Assembly: GCA_037501455.1 (NCBI GenBank)
Contig: CM074855.1
Location: 32,769,001-32,833,000, forward strand
Direction of reading: 5' to 3'
From: Lantana camara
Taxonomy: Eukaryota > Streptophyta > Magnoliopsida > Lamiales > Verbenaceae
Length of the DNA: 64,000 nt
In this document: positions 12,294-24,033 of the stretch, piece after piece
Layout of the letters: each line of letters starts with the position of its first letter
Position numbering within the stretch: position 1 is the stretch's first letter
Made by a program: the position numbers and the translations under genes
The notes under the pieces: model-generated
What the model saw: only the letters and a program-made list of their open reading frames with translations
What the model was told of the DNA's origin: nothing
Database searches by the model: none

Positions 12294-15200
12294 TGTGACA
12301 CCCCGTCCTCTCGGTAATCCAGGTATGGCGTTACGAGAGAGTTTAATTCTATATTTTCGTGACTTATGTGTGATTCGCATATCTTACGTGATATTTTGTA
12401 TTTTATTTTAAGTATGTGCGCGTTAGAATTTAATTAAATGTACTTGGACTCAATCGTCCAATATTTGCAAATTAGGGACCTAATTATAATTAGGGTGTTT
12501 TTAGCCTTCGTGGCTACCTTGAGCTCGGGAATTTGAATTCTAACCTTGTCATTGAGTTCGTTTCGATGATTCAGATTCAATGAATTAACCTTTTATTTTC
12601 TAAGCTGTTTGATCGCCCTACCGTTTTAAAATCGAATCCGAATGGACCGGATACCGTTTGACCCTACTAGTTTTGCCCGACCCGTTTTCTTGTCTTGAAA
12701 AGGGCCAAACCCTTTTCCTTTTCTCCCACTTTGGATCGAGACAGAGAGGAAAGAGAAGAGAAGAGAGAGTTCCCCCTTGGCCATTCCAAGCTTTGGCTCA
12801 AGCTTGCCCCGTCCGACCATCCGATCAAAGAAACAAGGTAACCATTGTATTCCTCTCTTTATGTGCTTTGATTCTACCCGATTGAATATTATTTTACTAC
12901 TTGATTTCTTGAGCTTTGGAGAAGATGATGAATAGTGTAGGTTTCGTGGTGTGGGTGTTCGGGCTCGTTTCGATGTCCAATTTGTGCTCTAATGTGTTAT
13001 ATATATGTGATATACCTTGAATTTGTGTGTTTTTGGTGTATTAATTGATTGGCATGTGATTTGGGGTGGTTTGGGATCCACCCCGTCGAACCCCTGCTTT
13101 TCTGCTCTTTTTTTTTTTTTTTTAATCTGGAGAAGACGACCCCGCGCGGCCGTGCAAAACTTCAGTTCATTTCTCGCACGGCCGTGCATAACTCTCGAGG
13201 TGGAAATTCTGCTCCAACGCCGCCATGCAGCTTTTCAGACCAGTATTCTCACGGTCGTGCAGCCTTCGTTCGTGCTCCGTTTTGCCTGAATTTTGGACTG
13301 CAGAAACTTTTTAAGTCTGAAATCATTCTCCAATTGGATTCACTTCAAAATTTGTTGTGGTTTGGGAGATATAATTGTTTTAAGTTTGTGTCGCCACTTC
13401 GCCGAAATTCTGCGATGGTCCAACTTCAAGCATACGCCATTTTTGCCTCGCTTTGAACCACGATTCGAGCCACCTGCTATTGGAAATATATTTGTGTCTA
13501 GTTTCATTTCCAAGAAACAAAACTTAATTCCCATTTCTCAAACTTAAGTTATGATCGTTTTCCTACAGCTTGTCCATTTTGGAAATTTCCAGCTTTTGCC
13601 CGTTTTTGCTCGGAACCATTTCTTATGCTTTTCTTCCACTATTCTTTCACCTTTTCACCTCCGAACTTGATCCTAACTTGATGTATCACATGTTATGTGT
13701 ATGTATTTGTTCTTATATGCATTTTATGTCGCTGTAGTAATGTGCTTTGTGTTCATACATGAATAAGTGCCACCATTTGCCTTTCGTTTACCTTTGTTCA
13801 CATTAATTATGCATATGAACTTTGCTGATGTATTTGAATCTCTTATGTGCCTATGCATACGCCATGCGTCTATGTGGTTCATCTTTGAGTCTAAGCCCTT
13901 CTTGTTGTCTTCACTTTGTTCAGGTGTACCCGGGGTGGTGTTTCGTGAGCCGTTTTGATTCCGGGGTGGATCACTTGTGTTGTACGGCTTCCGTTGGTGT
14001 AAGGTGAGGTTAGGTTATAGTTAAACCCTTTTAAATGTGCTCGTTTTCTATGCATGCGAACTATAACCTTAAGTATAAGTAAATATGTGTGAAATATGTA
14101 AGTTTATGAATTTGCTAAGGCTTTGCAAGTATGATACGCTATGTAAAAGCCTATGTACGCTTGTTTTGATGTGATTTGGTTCGATTAGTTATGTGTTGCA
14201 ACATTTAACCACGCTTCAAACCGTGTGCCTCTTATGAGTCGGGAGATACGAGTTAAGGATTTGACACGGAGAGGTATGAATAGCTTGGTGGTTGCAAGGT
14301 AAGGTTTGGTACGTAAGTTAAAGTTTGTTAAATTTGATAAGTAACGGGTTATGATATGGTATGCTCCGATGTGATATGTTTTGGTATGTTGGGCCCTGGA
14401 GTTGTGGGTAAGGGAGACCCGGAACGACCATGGGGTCGCCGGTTATGACCCCTGTGCATATCTCCACATTTTGATTCGGATTACCCCTGATCTCACCAGG
14501 AGCTTTGGTGAGTGATGAAGATCCTGAGGGTTTGAAGTAGCTTGCACTCCCCTCGACTATCTGGATGGTTAGGATCGCGCAACCCTTCCATCACCGGAGA
14601 AAGGAGGTTTGTTTGATATGTCTGTTTTGATTTGTTATGTCTGATATGTTCTGTCTGAGGAGCCCAAGATGGGATTTAGGACTCGTACCTGCCGAGTTAT
14701 GTTTGTATGCTTTGCTAAGTTCGTGAAACAGGGATAAACTCTTAATTAAGATAAAATATAAATCTTTTGATAGTATGAGTTAAGATATGAAATGTTTTGA
14801 TAAGATTTGATACGATAAGTATGTTTTGCTATGTTTGATGCGTATGAATCCATTAAGTTGAGTTTTGTCCTGTTTTGATAAGAATCCCTATATATATGTA
14901 TCACGGACAAAGTTTGGTGTGCAAAAACTATCCCTAAGTTCATGAACTGTGTGTGATTGAATGTGCTTTGCTCCTTATACGTACGTAGCGTGTGTGGGTA
15001 GCCCCTCACTCAGTCCGTGTGACTGACCCCTCTCCCCTTTTTGTTTTTAGTGTGCAGGTTTGCGTAGAGTTCGAGCTAGGCGGAGTCTGTCGAGTCTTTT
15101 GTCAAGTTTGAGTCCTTGTATACACACTTTTGTATTTGTATGAATCTGAGCATTTGTATGTATATCTTATGATTTATTTTGATATGTTATATTTCGGGAC

Positions 15201-15505
15201 AGACTTCTAGGAAACAGTTTGAACCCGTTTGCATTTATGATTTATGTTATATTCGGGATTAGGGATCTATGTTAGTTGAACCCGTCACCTGCTGCTTGTA
15301 CTTTAGGTTTGATTGTGTGAATCGCTTCCGCATATGCACTCGTTTTGTTGGTTTTAAATTGCAGGGTCTACGTTCCGCCTAACTTAGGTGTGTGTCTATC
15401 TGTCTTCCGTTCGTCTCTGCTTGGTTCATGTATGGGTTTTCCATCTCGTATGTGGATTGAGCTTAGGTGCGGGGGATGTGGTGACCCATCGTACGGGGTG
15501 CTACA
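12294..15505 (+). repeat. 5' LTR of family B (3212 bp)
   Basis: Begins TGTGACACCCC after a G-rich polypurine tract and ends GGGGTGCTACA before the primer site. A leader-like exon (roughly 12680-12837) ends at a donor, ACAAG|GTAACC. An acceptor, TTTTTAGTGTGCAG, ends at 15057 and is followed by TTCGAGCTAGGCGGAG, also found in LTR C. A predicted intron of about 2.2 kb thus lies within the LTR. A short inverted repeat, TCAGTC/GACTGA, precedes the acceptor here and in LTR C. The same LTR recurs at 20319-29306. Confidence 0.8.
13144..13260 (+). promoter_or_regulatory. four-module palindrome array of LTR B
   Basis: GCGCGGCCGTGC at 13144, the perfect palindrome GCACGGCCGTGC at 13176, ACGCCGCCATGC at about 13217 and CACGGTCGTGC at about 13249. 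Spacing is about 32, 41 and 32 bp. The 3' LTR keeps the modules at about 21169, 21201, 21240 and 21275 with substitutions. The array lies within the predicted LTR intron. Confidence 0.6.
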
Positions 15506-15513
15506 TCGTAAAG

Positions 15514-15525
15514 TGGTATCAGAGC
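15514..15525 (+). promoter_or_regulatory. primer binding site (tRNA-iMet type) of family B
   Basis: TGGTATCAGAGC, the usual initiator-Met tRNA complement in plant LTR elements, lies eight bases after the LTR end at 15505. This fixes the LTR as 5' to the internal region. Confidence 0.85.
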
Positions 15526-15773
15526 GTTGGAAAACCCAGGCTCAGTGTCGTGTTGTGTCAGTCTAAGTCGAACGGTATAGGACAACGTGGTTATGCGTTT
15601 GCATTTGCATCGTGATTTGCTATGATATGTGCTTGAATTCTTAACACTTTGTTGATTTTACATTTCGTGATGCATTGCATTTATCTAATTGCTCTTACTT
15701 GATTTAATTATGTGCCATCCTCATGTACTAACCGGCATGCATATATCTATATTGTAGTTGTGGGATTTTTAGG

Positions 15774-16745
15774 ATGCCACCACGTCGACAAGATTTTGGT
15801 CCCTCATTACATCCACATCATTATAATCAAGAGCAACCAACAAACGAAGTACATCCTATGAATTCAATGGCAACATTGTATTGTGACTTCAGGACTTTCC
15901 ATCCTCCCCAATTCAGAGAAGGTGATGATATTCGAGCCGAAGAGTGGCTTTCCGAAATTGAGAGCATCTTCGAGGTATGGCCATGCAACTCCCAAGATAA
16001 GGCCTGTCTTTCTATTCTACTCCTACAAGGACAAGCGAGACAATGGTGGAAAAGAGTTGCCCCACAAATTGAAGCAACGAGTGAAGGATTGACTTGGGAT
16101 ACCTTCGTTTCGGGAGTTTAGAAGGAGGTACACACCGGCCATTTTACGAGACCGAAGATTTGAAGAGTTCCTTAACTTAAAACAAGGAGATAAAATGGTC
16201 ATGGAATACACCGAAGAATTCGAGAGGCTAGGCAGTTATGTGCCTCATATTCTGGGCAACGAGGAGATGAAGACGTGGTACTACATGGAAGGACTTCGGG
16301 AGGAGTTTAAGGAAGCCTTACTTGCGGAAAATACGAGCACATGGGATAAAGCTATAACGAAAGCTTTAAGGGTTGAGAATCGAAGATTAATTAGAGGTAA
16401 GGAAGAAGAGAATTTGGGATCGGGAGTTGAATTGGGGTTTTGTTCAAATCTACAAATGGAAGAAAGATCCTATCAAAGTGGTACTCGAGCTAAGAAGATT
16501 CGTGGGAAGAAACCCAAGACCGGAAATCACCCGAGACTGAAGAAAGAGCCCTGATCGTGTGCCTATTGTGGAGGAGATAACCATACATATGAGGCCTGTC
16601 GGGAAAGGTATGCGTGCGGGTCAACGGAGCATATGGGTTCTGATTGTGAGCAATCGAGAGCTAACTAACAAAGGATGCGTGAGCAAAGGCTCCAGTTTGA
16701 GGACCAACATCAATCCGAAGATGGAGGTACTTGCATTCATGGCAG
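15774..16745 (+). pseudogene. gag of family B element, frameshifted and interrupted
   Basis: Starts at an ATG with MPPRRQDF. Residues 35-115 resemble the plant gypsy retrotransposon gag domain, with FHPPQFREG, EEWLSEIESIF and QARQWWKRV. A +1 frameshift near 16110 ends the first frame at 16121; the second frame carries EYTEEFERLGSYVPH and KTWYYMEGLR. A stop (16552-16554) precedes a zinc-knuckle pair. The first knuckle, CAYCGGDNHTYEAC, is complete. The second has lost its first cysteine compared with the left tandem copy. A copia LTR inserted five bases after 16744 ends the homology. No pol follows, so the product would be only a nucleocapsid-like protein. Confidence 0.75.
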
Positions 16746-17897
16746 GTGCTGTTAGGAATAGTGCCCTAGAAAGCCGATTGTATATCCGCTTTGTGCTTTT
16801 CCTTATTGTAATCACAGACAATCTTTGAATGAAATAACGAACTGAGGCAACACTTCTTTATATGCTCTTGTTTGGTATGCGTTTACTTTATCTGTGCATG
16901 TATAAGAACTCCCCTAATCCTGATGACTTTAGGACTCTACCATTCAGGTGAAATGGTTCATTAAACGAGCACTATATCACATAAGTCATGATTAGTAAAT
17001 TACTCCAAGCCGATGAGTCCTACAGACAGTGGGAGTGTCAACCTGACTCCTCTAAGGCTTGCTTGTGGGATCGCGCCCTTAAGAAGGACCACCTTGTTTC
17101 ATGGAGGTGCAAAGTGTATAGTTGATACGTGCGTGATACATGAGGGTGCTTAATTTAATAAGTAAGTTCACTGAGGTGCCCCGTGTGAGAACATTCCTAA
17201 ATGGGAAAGGAAGTTTCTATTTCAGAAAATGGAAACTTCCAGATTAGGAAATATCTCACGAGTCATTGATGTGATTAATTGATCCTTAGACTTGAGGTTC
17301 CTTGTCACTTTATGAGTTAACTCTGTAGTCTTAGGTATAAGCTTTAAAGGGTGTCGCCTTAGACAACTGATTCAAGGCTTATGCTGGGGCTACACAAGTG
17401 ATTCATGAAAGTGAATGAGAATCAAGAAAGGACCTACACTTGCATTTGCAAGGTGATCTCTTATTGTGTAAGTCATTCATATGCCATATGGAGTCCTTGG
17501 CCAAGGCAGTAGATCAAGACATCAAGAAAAGGGTTTCTTGGATTGAGATCAAATGGATATGAAATGCACTTAGCTTAAAGACCGGATTATTAGGGTTCTG
17601 ATTATTCCCTTACCCTAGATCTTGGTTGAGAGATAGTAAGTAGGAGGATTGTATCTCACATGAATCAATGACTTAAAGGTTCCGTCGAATCCGAACATTC
17701 CAATTCAGCTAGGGGTTAAACACCTGTTGCTAGACTATGGTCGTTTAATCTGTGGACTGATTAATTAATTAGTGAATTAATTAATTAGGGTCACTGCTAA
17801 TTGAATTGAGAACCTAGAGGGTCACACACAACAACTTGGTTACATGAGTTGAGGCTTAAAAATGATTAAAAGAGTTAATCGGGCCTAGAGGGTTCCA

Positions 17898-17965
17898 CAC
17901 GTGTGAAACCACACGTGTGGGTCACGTGAGTGACACGTGTCCTTGTGACACGTGTCCCACACGTG
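17898..17965 (+). promoter_or_regulatory. cluster of six CACGTG G-boxes in copia LTR U3
   Basis: CACGTG occurs at 17898, 17912, 17923, 17934, 17949 and 17960, most within a larger ACACGTGT palindrome. The hexamer is the core bound by plant bZIP (ABF/HY5-type) and bHLH (PIF/MYC-type) factors, and pairs of such boxes act as ABA-response elements. The cluster is about 350 bp upstream of the TATA box. Other copies: four at 26916-26962, four at 38898-38944, five at 60933-61000, one at 47876. Confidence 0.65.
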
Positions 17966-18307
17966 TGATAATATATATTGTATATATATATTAAATAATT
18001 AAATGTGTTAATTATTTAATAGACTTTGGTTTAATTTTGAATTAAAAAGAAAGTCTGATTTTGGAGAAAAATAATCTAGTTAATTAATTATGAATTAATT
18101 AATTAGATAAAATAAGTTATTTATTTTAAATAAATAAAGTATAAAATTATCCAAAAATAGTTTGGATATTTTTAGCTCTCTTGAAAGTTGATTTGAATTG
18201 GAATTCAAAGTCAAAGTTGGAAATTACTTGATGATCAAGTAATAGGAGAGAGAGGGACCAAATCCTTGCCCAACAAGGATTGGGTTTCGGCCGTCCCTCC
18301 CCTTCCC

Positions 18308-18333
18308 TATATATAGGGGAGCTCATGCTCCCC
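18308..18333 (+). promoter_or_regulatory. copia LTR core promoter: TATA box plus palindrome
   Basis: TATATATA is followed at once by a GGGGAGC...GCTCCCC inverted repeat. In copies at 27294-27311 and 61348-61365 this is a perfect 18-bp palindrome, GGGGAGCTCGAGCTCCCC. It covers the stretch between TATA box and expected transcription start, so it could act as DNA or as the first hairpin of the transcript. Confidence 0.55.
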
Positions 18334-18702
18334 TTTAGAGCGAATTGGCAATTCTTTTGGTTCATGTGTTGAACAACTTCCTTTCTCCAAGATTAAATAA
18401 AACCCTAGGTTAAGCCTAAACACTATCTAGAGAACTAGCATCCTTACTAGTTAGATTGTGATCAAGTTGGTGGACTTTCTCTAGAGACCTCAAGTTAGAA
18501 GTTTGAAGATTCGAGCTTTCCCAAGGAGAGGGGATCAAGCCGCGAGAAGAGCGTTCTTGGGTGGCTTGAAACGCTTCAAGAAAGAATAAAAGAAAAGTAA
18601 GTTTTCTATCTCTACGAATTTGGTTACACGATTGCGAGTCCTAGGTCCTTTTGTTGGGAATTTTTTTTAAATTCCGCTGTTTCTGATTCGTGTTTTCCAA
18701 CA

Positions 18703-20318
18703 CGTGCATCTATGTCATATTCAATTTTGCACTTAATTACTCTTTGTATCAAAATTGTTACTTGTGACAGTGAAATAATGTGATGCATAGCATCGACATA
18801 TGTAACCCAACATGCATATTTAGTGGTTGCTTTATAGATGGTGTTTCCCTATGGTCAGGCCTGATCGATGACATTAGAAGATATTGGAAGGAATGGGTTG
18901 AGTTGGATACTTTCTTCGGAGGCCACGAACACGACGAGAATGGATTAGGTTGAAGAACCTATAAATTGGAATTGAAGATTTTGATTTGGGTGATAGAGCA
19001 CTAAGAAGTATTTTAATAGTGGCGTAACTTTGGGAAACTACCACCGGCGATAGAACAAGTATTCGACCCAAAATTTGGAATGCAATTGAAACCAATTAAA
19101 AATTCGGGCCATAAAGATTGATTGTGCCTTAGAAGAAGGAATTCAGAGGAAATTAGAGAAGGCCTTGGTCGGGCCCTCGAGGGACCTCAAAGGATCGGGA
19201 TAAATTCTTGAATGAAACTGTGGGTTAAGAGCGAGATGGTAAGAAGCAAAGTTGGCAATGAAGAAGGATGCTTGAGTGAGGAGAAAACTTTGAGAACATA
19301 TAGGTGTGGGAGATTGAGCAACTTCAGGTCACCTAACAATACGGACAATGTAAGGGGATGTCTTCGGGCTAGAGGAAGAGTCCAATGAGAATCATTAAGA
19401 GACTTTGGATGCACTTCTCTTAGTTTCCACGAAAAGAGTAGTGCTAAATATGAGAATCGACATCGTACTTTAGAACACCTTAATGAAGAGAGCTATAATC
19501 GCAAGATAAGACCCCGCTCTTGGGGGATTTTTACAAAGAAGCACCTGAGTGGAGGAATCCGAGTTATAAGTCAGTTGGTGATAAGTAGAGCTAGTGGAAT
19601 TCAATTCTAGGGAATGATAACAAGACCAAGAGAACACTTAAGAATTGAAGGTTGGATTAGGAGAATTTCCAAGGATAGAAAACAACCGTGGGATGAAATT
19701 TAAAGCGTGAAGAGCATCGTGAACTTCAGGGCACAATGTTGAGGAAAGAGACTTCGGCAATGAGCAAATCATCACAAAAATCAAATTTCCCACCTTGGTG
19801 AAAGCTATCTTGAAAATGCATATCATGTGCATCATGCATCTTAATTTTGTTTTGTGCCTTGAGTGTGCGAGTTCCGTGAGTGTGGTTTGGTGAGGGCGTG
19901 CTTTGCAACAATTTACCATGCCTCTTTGAAGAGTCGGTGATGTGTGAAGGGGTTTCGAATGTTAGACACTTCGGACCTTAGCTCGTGGACAAGAAAGAGA
20001 TTCGGTTTGAGCTTGGTTTTGTAAGCGGCGTGAGCGGTAGCTAGGCCTTCGAGAGAACACTGAGCTCGAGAGTTGACTCAAATGAATTCAAACGGGGAGA
20101 GTTGAATCTATCTTAGACCCTCTTTACCGTACGAGTCGATCGAGCAATTCTAATGACCCGATCGATTTGGAGATTTAAACCCCTTGTACTTGAAGACCTT
20201 TCTCGAGCTAACCCTCGTCGGGACGTAATGAACCTCGAACTTAGGTGAATACGAAAAGTTGTTCAAGCTTGAAACTTGAGCAGTAGAGTCCCCCCTTTAT
20301 GGGGGGGGGGGAGGAGAT
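18703..20318 (+). other. family B internal region after gag, no recognisable coding
   Basis: Matches 10665-12293 closely. No pol motif was seen in any frame. Short minus-strand frames recur in both copies, but only because the DNA is nearly identical. A polypurine tract with an 11-12 G run (about 20301-20318) ends the region just before the 3' LTR. Confidence 0.6.
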
Positions 20319-22408
20319 TGTGATACCCCGTCCTCTCGGTAATCCAGGTATGGCATTACGAGAGAGTTTAATTCTGTATTTTCATGACTTATGTGTGATT
20401 CGCATATCTTACGTGGCATTTTGTATTTTATTTTAAGTATGTGCGCATTAGAATCTAATTAAATGTACTTGGACTCAATCGTCCAATATTTGCAAATTAG
20501 GGACCTAATTATAATTAGGGTGTTTTTAGCCTTCATGGCTACCTTGGGCTCAGGAATTCGAATTCGAATTCTAACCTTGTCATTGAGTTAGTTTCGATGA
20601 TTCAGATTCAATGAATTAACCTTTTATTTTCTAAGCCGTTTGATCGCCCTACCGTTTTAAAATCGAATTCGAATGGACCGGATACCGTTTGACACTACTC
20701 GTTTTGCCCGACCCGTTTTCTTATCTTGAAAAGGGCCAAACCCTTTTCCTTTTCTCCAACTTTGGATCGAGACAGAGAGGAAAAGGGAAGAGAAGAGAGA
20801 GTTCCCCTTTGGCCATTCCAAGTTTTGGCTCAAGCTTGTCCCGTCCGACCATCCGATCAAAGAACCAAGGTAACTATTGTATTCCTCTCTTTACGTGCTT
20901 TGATTCTACCCAATTGAATATTGTTTTATTACTTGATTTCTTGAGCTTTGGAGAAGATGATGAATAGTGTAGGTTTCGTGTTTTGGGTGTTCGGGCTCGT
21001 TTCGATGTCCAATTTGTGCTCTAATGTGTTATATATATGTGATATACCTTGAATTTGTGTGTTTTTGGTGTATTAATTGATTGGTATGTGATTTGGGGTG
21101 GTTTGGGATCCACCCCCGTCGATCCCCTACTTTTTTGCTCTTTTTTTTTTCCCGGAGAAGACGACCCCACACGGCCGTGCAAAACTTCAGTTCATTTCTC
21201 GCATGGCCGTGCATAACTCTCGAGGTGGAAATTCTGCTTCAACGACGCCCTGCAGCTTTTCAGGCCAGTATTCTGAAGGTCGTGCAGCCTTCGTTCGTGC
21301 TCCATTTTACCTGAATTTTGGACTGTAGAAACCTTTTTAAGTCTGAAATCATTCTCCAATTGGATTTACCTCAAAATTTGTTTTGGTTTGGGAGATATAA
21401 TTGTTTTAAGTTTGTGTCGCCACTTCGCTGAAATTCTGCGATGGTCCAACTTCAAACCTACGCCATTTTTGCCTCGCTTTGAACCACGATTCGAGCCACC
21501 TGCCATTGAAAAAAAAAATTAATTCCCATTTCTCAAACTCGAGTTATGATCGTTTTCCTACAGCTTGTCCATTTTGGAAATTTCCAGCTTTTGCCCGTTT
21601 TTGCTCGGAACCATTTCTTATGCTTTTCTTCCACTGTTCTTTCACCTTTTCACCTCCGAACTTGATCCTAACTTGATGTATCACATTTTATGTGTATGTA
21701 TTTGTTCTTATATGTATTTTATGTCGCTTTAGTAATGTGCTTTGTGTTCATACATGAATAAGTGCCACCATTTGCCTTTCGTTTACCTTTGTTTGCATTA
21801 ATTGTGCATATGAACTTTGCTTATGTGTTTGAATCTCTTATGTGCCTATGCATATGTTAGGAATAGTGCCCTAGAAAGCCGATTGTATATCCGCTTTGTA
21901 CTTTTCCTTATTGTAATCATAAACAATCTTTAAATAAAATAACGAATTTAGCCAACACTTCTTTATATGCTCTTATTTGGTATGCGTTTACTTTAGCTGT
22001 GCATGTATGAGAACTCCCCTAATCCTGATGACTTTAGAACTCTACCATTTAGGCGAAATGATTCATGAAACGAGCCCTATATCACATAAGTCATGATTAG
22101 TAAAATACTCCAAGCTGATGAGTCCTACAGACTGTGGGAGTGTCAACTTGACTCCTTTAAGGCTTGCTTGTGGGATCACGCCCTTAAGAAGGACCACCTT
22201 GTTTCATGGAGGTGCAAAGTGTAACGCCCCGGTTTTTCATTTATATTAATATGTCATATTTGTTTCTAAACTTGCGCAATTAAATTATTTAATTATGTGA
22301 TTAGTTGTTTTTACGTGTTTCATATTAAATTTTATTATAAATTGCTATTATTTTATTTTATTATATTTTATTTTAATTCAATATTAATTTAAATATTTCG
22401 TATATTAA

Positions 22409-22416
<8 letters not shown>

Positions 22417-22442
<26 letters not shown>

Positions 22443-22521
22443 CTTTAATTATTGTTAATTTAATGATTAATGTTAATTATGTTGTTAATCAAGCATGTTT
22501 AACCATATTAATTAAATTATT

Positions 22522-22577
<56 letters not shown>
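22417..22577. repeat. two (AT)n microsatellites inside LTR C
   Basis: An AT dinucleotide run of about 24 bp starts near 22418 and a second of about 50 bp near 22526. Both lie in the AT-rich U3 part of the gypsy solo LTR. Confidence 0.9.
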
Positions 22578-22578
<1 letters not shown>

Positions 22579-23910
22579 GTTTGACTTCAAATTTTATTTA
22601 ATATTAGAATTTATTTATTTGGTCTAAATTTTATTTATGCATGAATTTTTATGAAATGTGCATGAAATGTGCAAGGTTGTTTATTTTGTGCGTCGTTCTT
22701 ATATGAAATGATATCGAATTGCCGTGAAATTGTAGTATGTCGTAAATATATGTGTTATGAACATGCCTATATGCTCGGTTTATGTTTTCGAATTCATTTG
22801 ATATGTTAACGAATTTAACTTGTATCGTGGAACCAAATCGGGGGCTAACGAGCACTTAGCGTACCCTTGGTTCCGAATTTAATATCTTGAGCTCGGGAAC
22901 TCGGATTCGAGTTCCGTCAACTCCGCTGAACTCGTAACGAAAAATCGAGTTTAGTAAACTTAGCCTTATATTTTTCCAAAGTCATTTGAACCTCCGAAAT
23001 CCAACCGAAAAATGAAACGGCGACCAAACTGACCTTGCTGTACAAAAATAGCCATATCTCATCCAAACTTTAACCAAATTAACCATGGTTTGATTCTATT
23101 GATCCCTAACTCAACCACCTAACCTGATATATCATGACCTAACCAAACTAAACCTCACACAATCCCCAAATATCAGCCAAAGGCTCTTGAATTACAGGCA
23201 GTCCCGTAACCTTACATTCCTTAGAGATTTTGGAGCTCAAATCTCATCCAATCTTCATTCAATCAACAAGGTAAGCTTAGGGTTGTAATATATGTTCATT
23301 TCTGATCATTTTCATCCTTTTATTCCCAAGTTTGATCATGGTTTCGTGGGTTTCTTGGCTGAATTCGAATTTAGTATGTTTTGAGCAAATTTGTTGATCT
23401 TATTCAATTCTTGATGGTTTTGATTGATTCCAAGCTTGAGAATGATTATTTTGACATCCTCATATCATTTATGATCATTGATTTCTTGGTGGTTGAAGTA
23501 TTAATGAGATATCATTTATGGTACTTTGAGAGAACTTTCATGAAATGTCACTTATGCTTCCTTTTCTTGGTTGAGCTTGTTTGGAACTGAATTATATGTT
23601 GAATTTGTGTTGTTTTGCTGCACATTTGATGGCCTAAACTGATATGAATATGTGGAGATGAAGAGATTCCAACATGCCCCGTTTTTCGTGACTTTTTGCT
23701 CTGTTTTTGGCTTGAAATTGTTGCTGTCACAGCTGTTACGTTCCTCCTTGCTTTTGCTGTCAACTTTCATGGCTTGGTGGGTTGTGTTGTGGCTAAATTC
23801 TTGCTGTAATTCATACCTTATATTGTTGCATATTTTGCTTGCATTTCATGCTGGAGTTGCTGCCTTTTTCTACGCCATTTGCTGTCAAACAGGGGCTGCT
23901 GCTGGTACGA

Positions 23911-24033
23911 GGCACGGGGGTGTCGTTCTTGCCTTTCCAGCGTGGAACGGGGGTGCGATTTTGGCCTGAAGTTGCTATACCGAGACACGGGGGTGTCTCG
24001 GTTTGGGCTTGGGTGGTGACACGGGGGTGTCAC
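23911..24033 (+). promoter_or_regulatory. four-module palindrome array of LTR C
   Basis: Modules centre on CACGGGGGTGTC-like cores near 23911, 23943, 23982 and 24015, so spacing is about 32, 39 and 33 bp. The third has 8-bp arms CGAGACAC/GTGTCTCG around GGGG. The fourth has arms GGTGACAC/GTGTCACC around GGGG. The arm changes are compensatory, so pairing is kept while sequence differs. Confidence 0.6.

Larger units (their letters stand above)
16750..18702 (+). mobile_element. copia solo LTR, copy 1 (1953 bp)
   Basis: Runs from TGTTAGGAATAGTG to TTTTCCAACA with no internal region. Flanks are GGTGC (16745-16749) and CGTGC (18703-18707), a 5-bp target duplication with one change. The uninterrupted site in the left tandem copy reads GGCACGTGCATCC, so the left duplication carries the mutation. 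A G-box cluster lies at 17898-17965 and a TATA box at 18308-18315. It is a solo LTR left by LTR-LTR recombination. The same LTR bounds the full-length element at 38172-49007. Confidence 0.9.
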
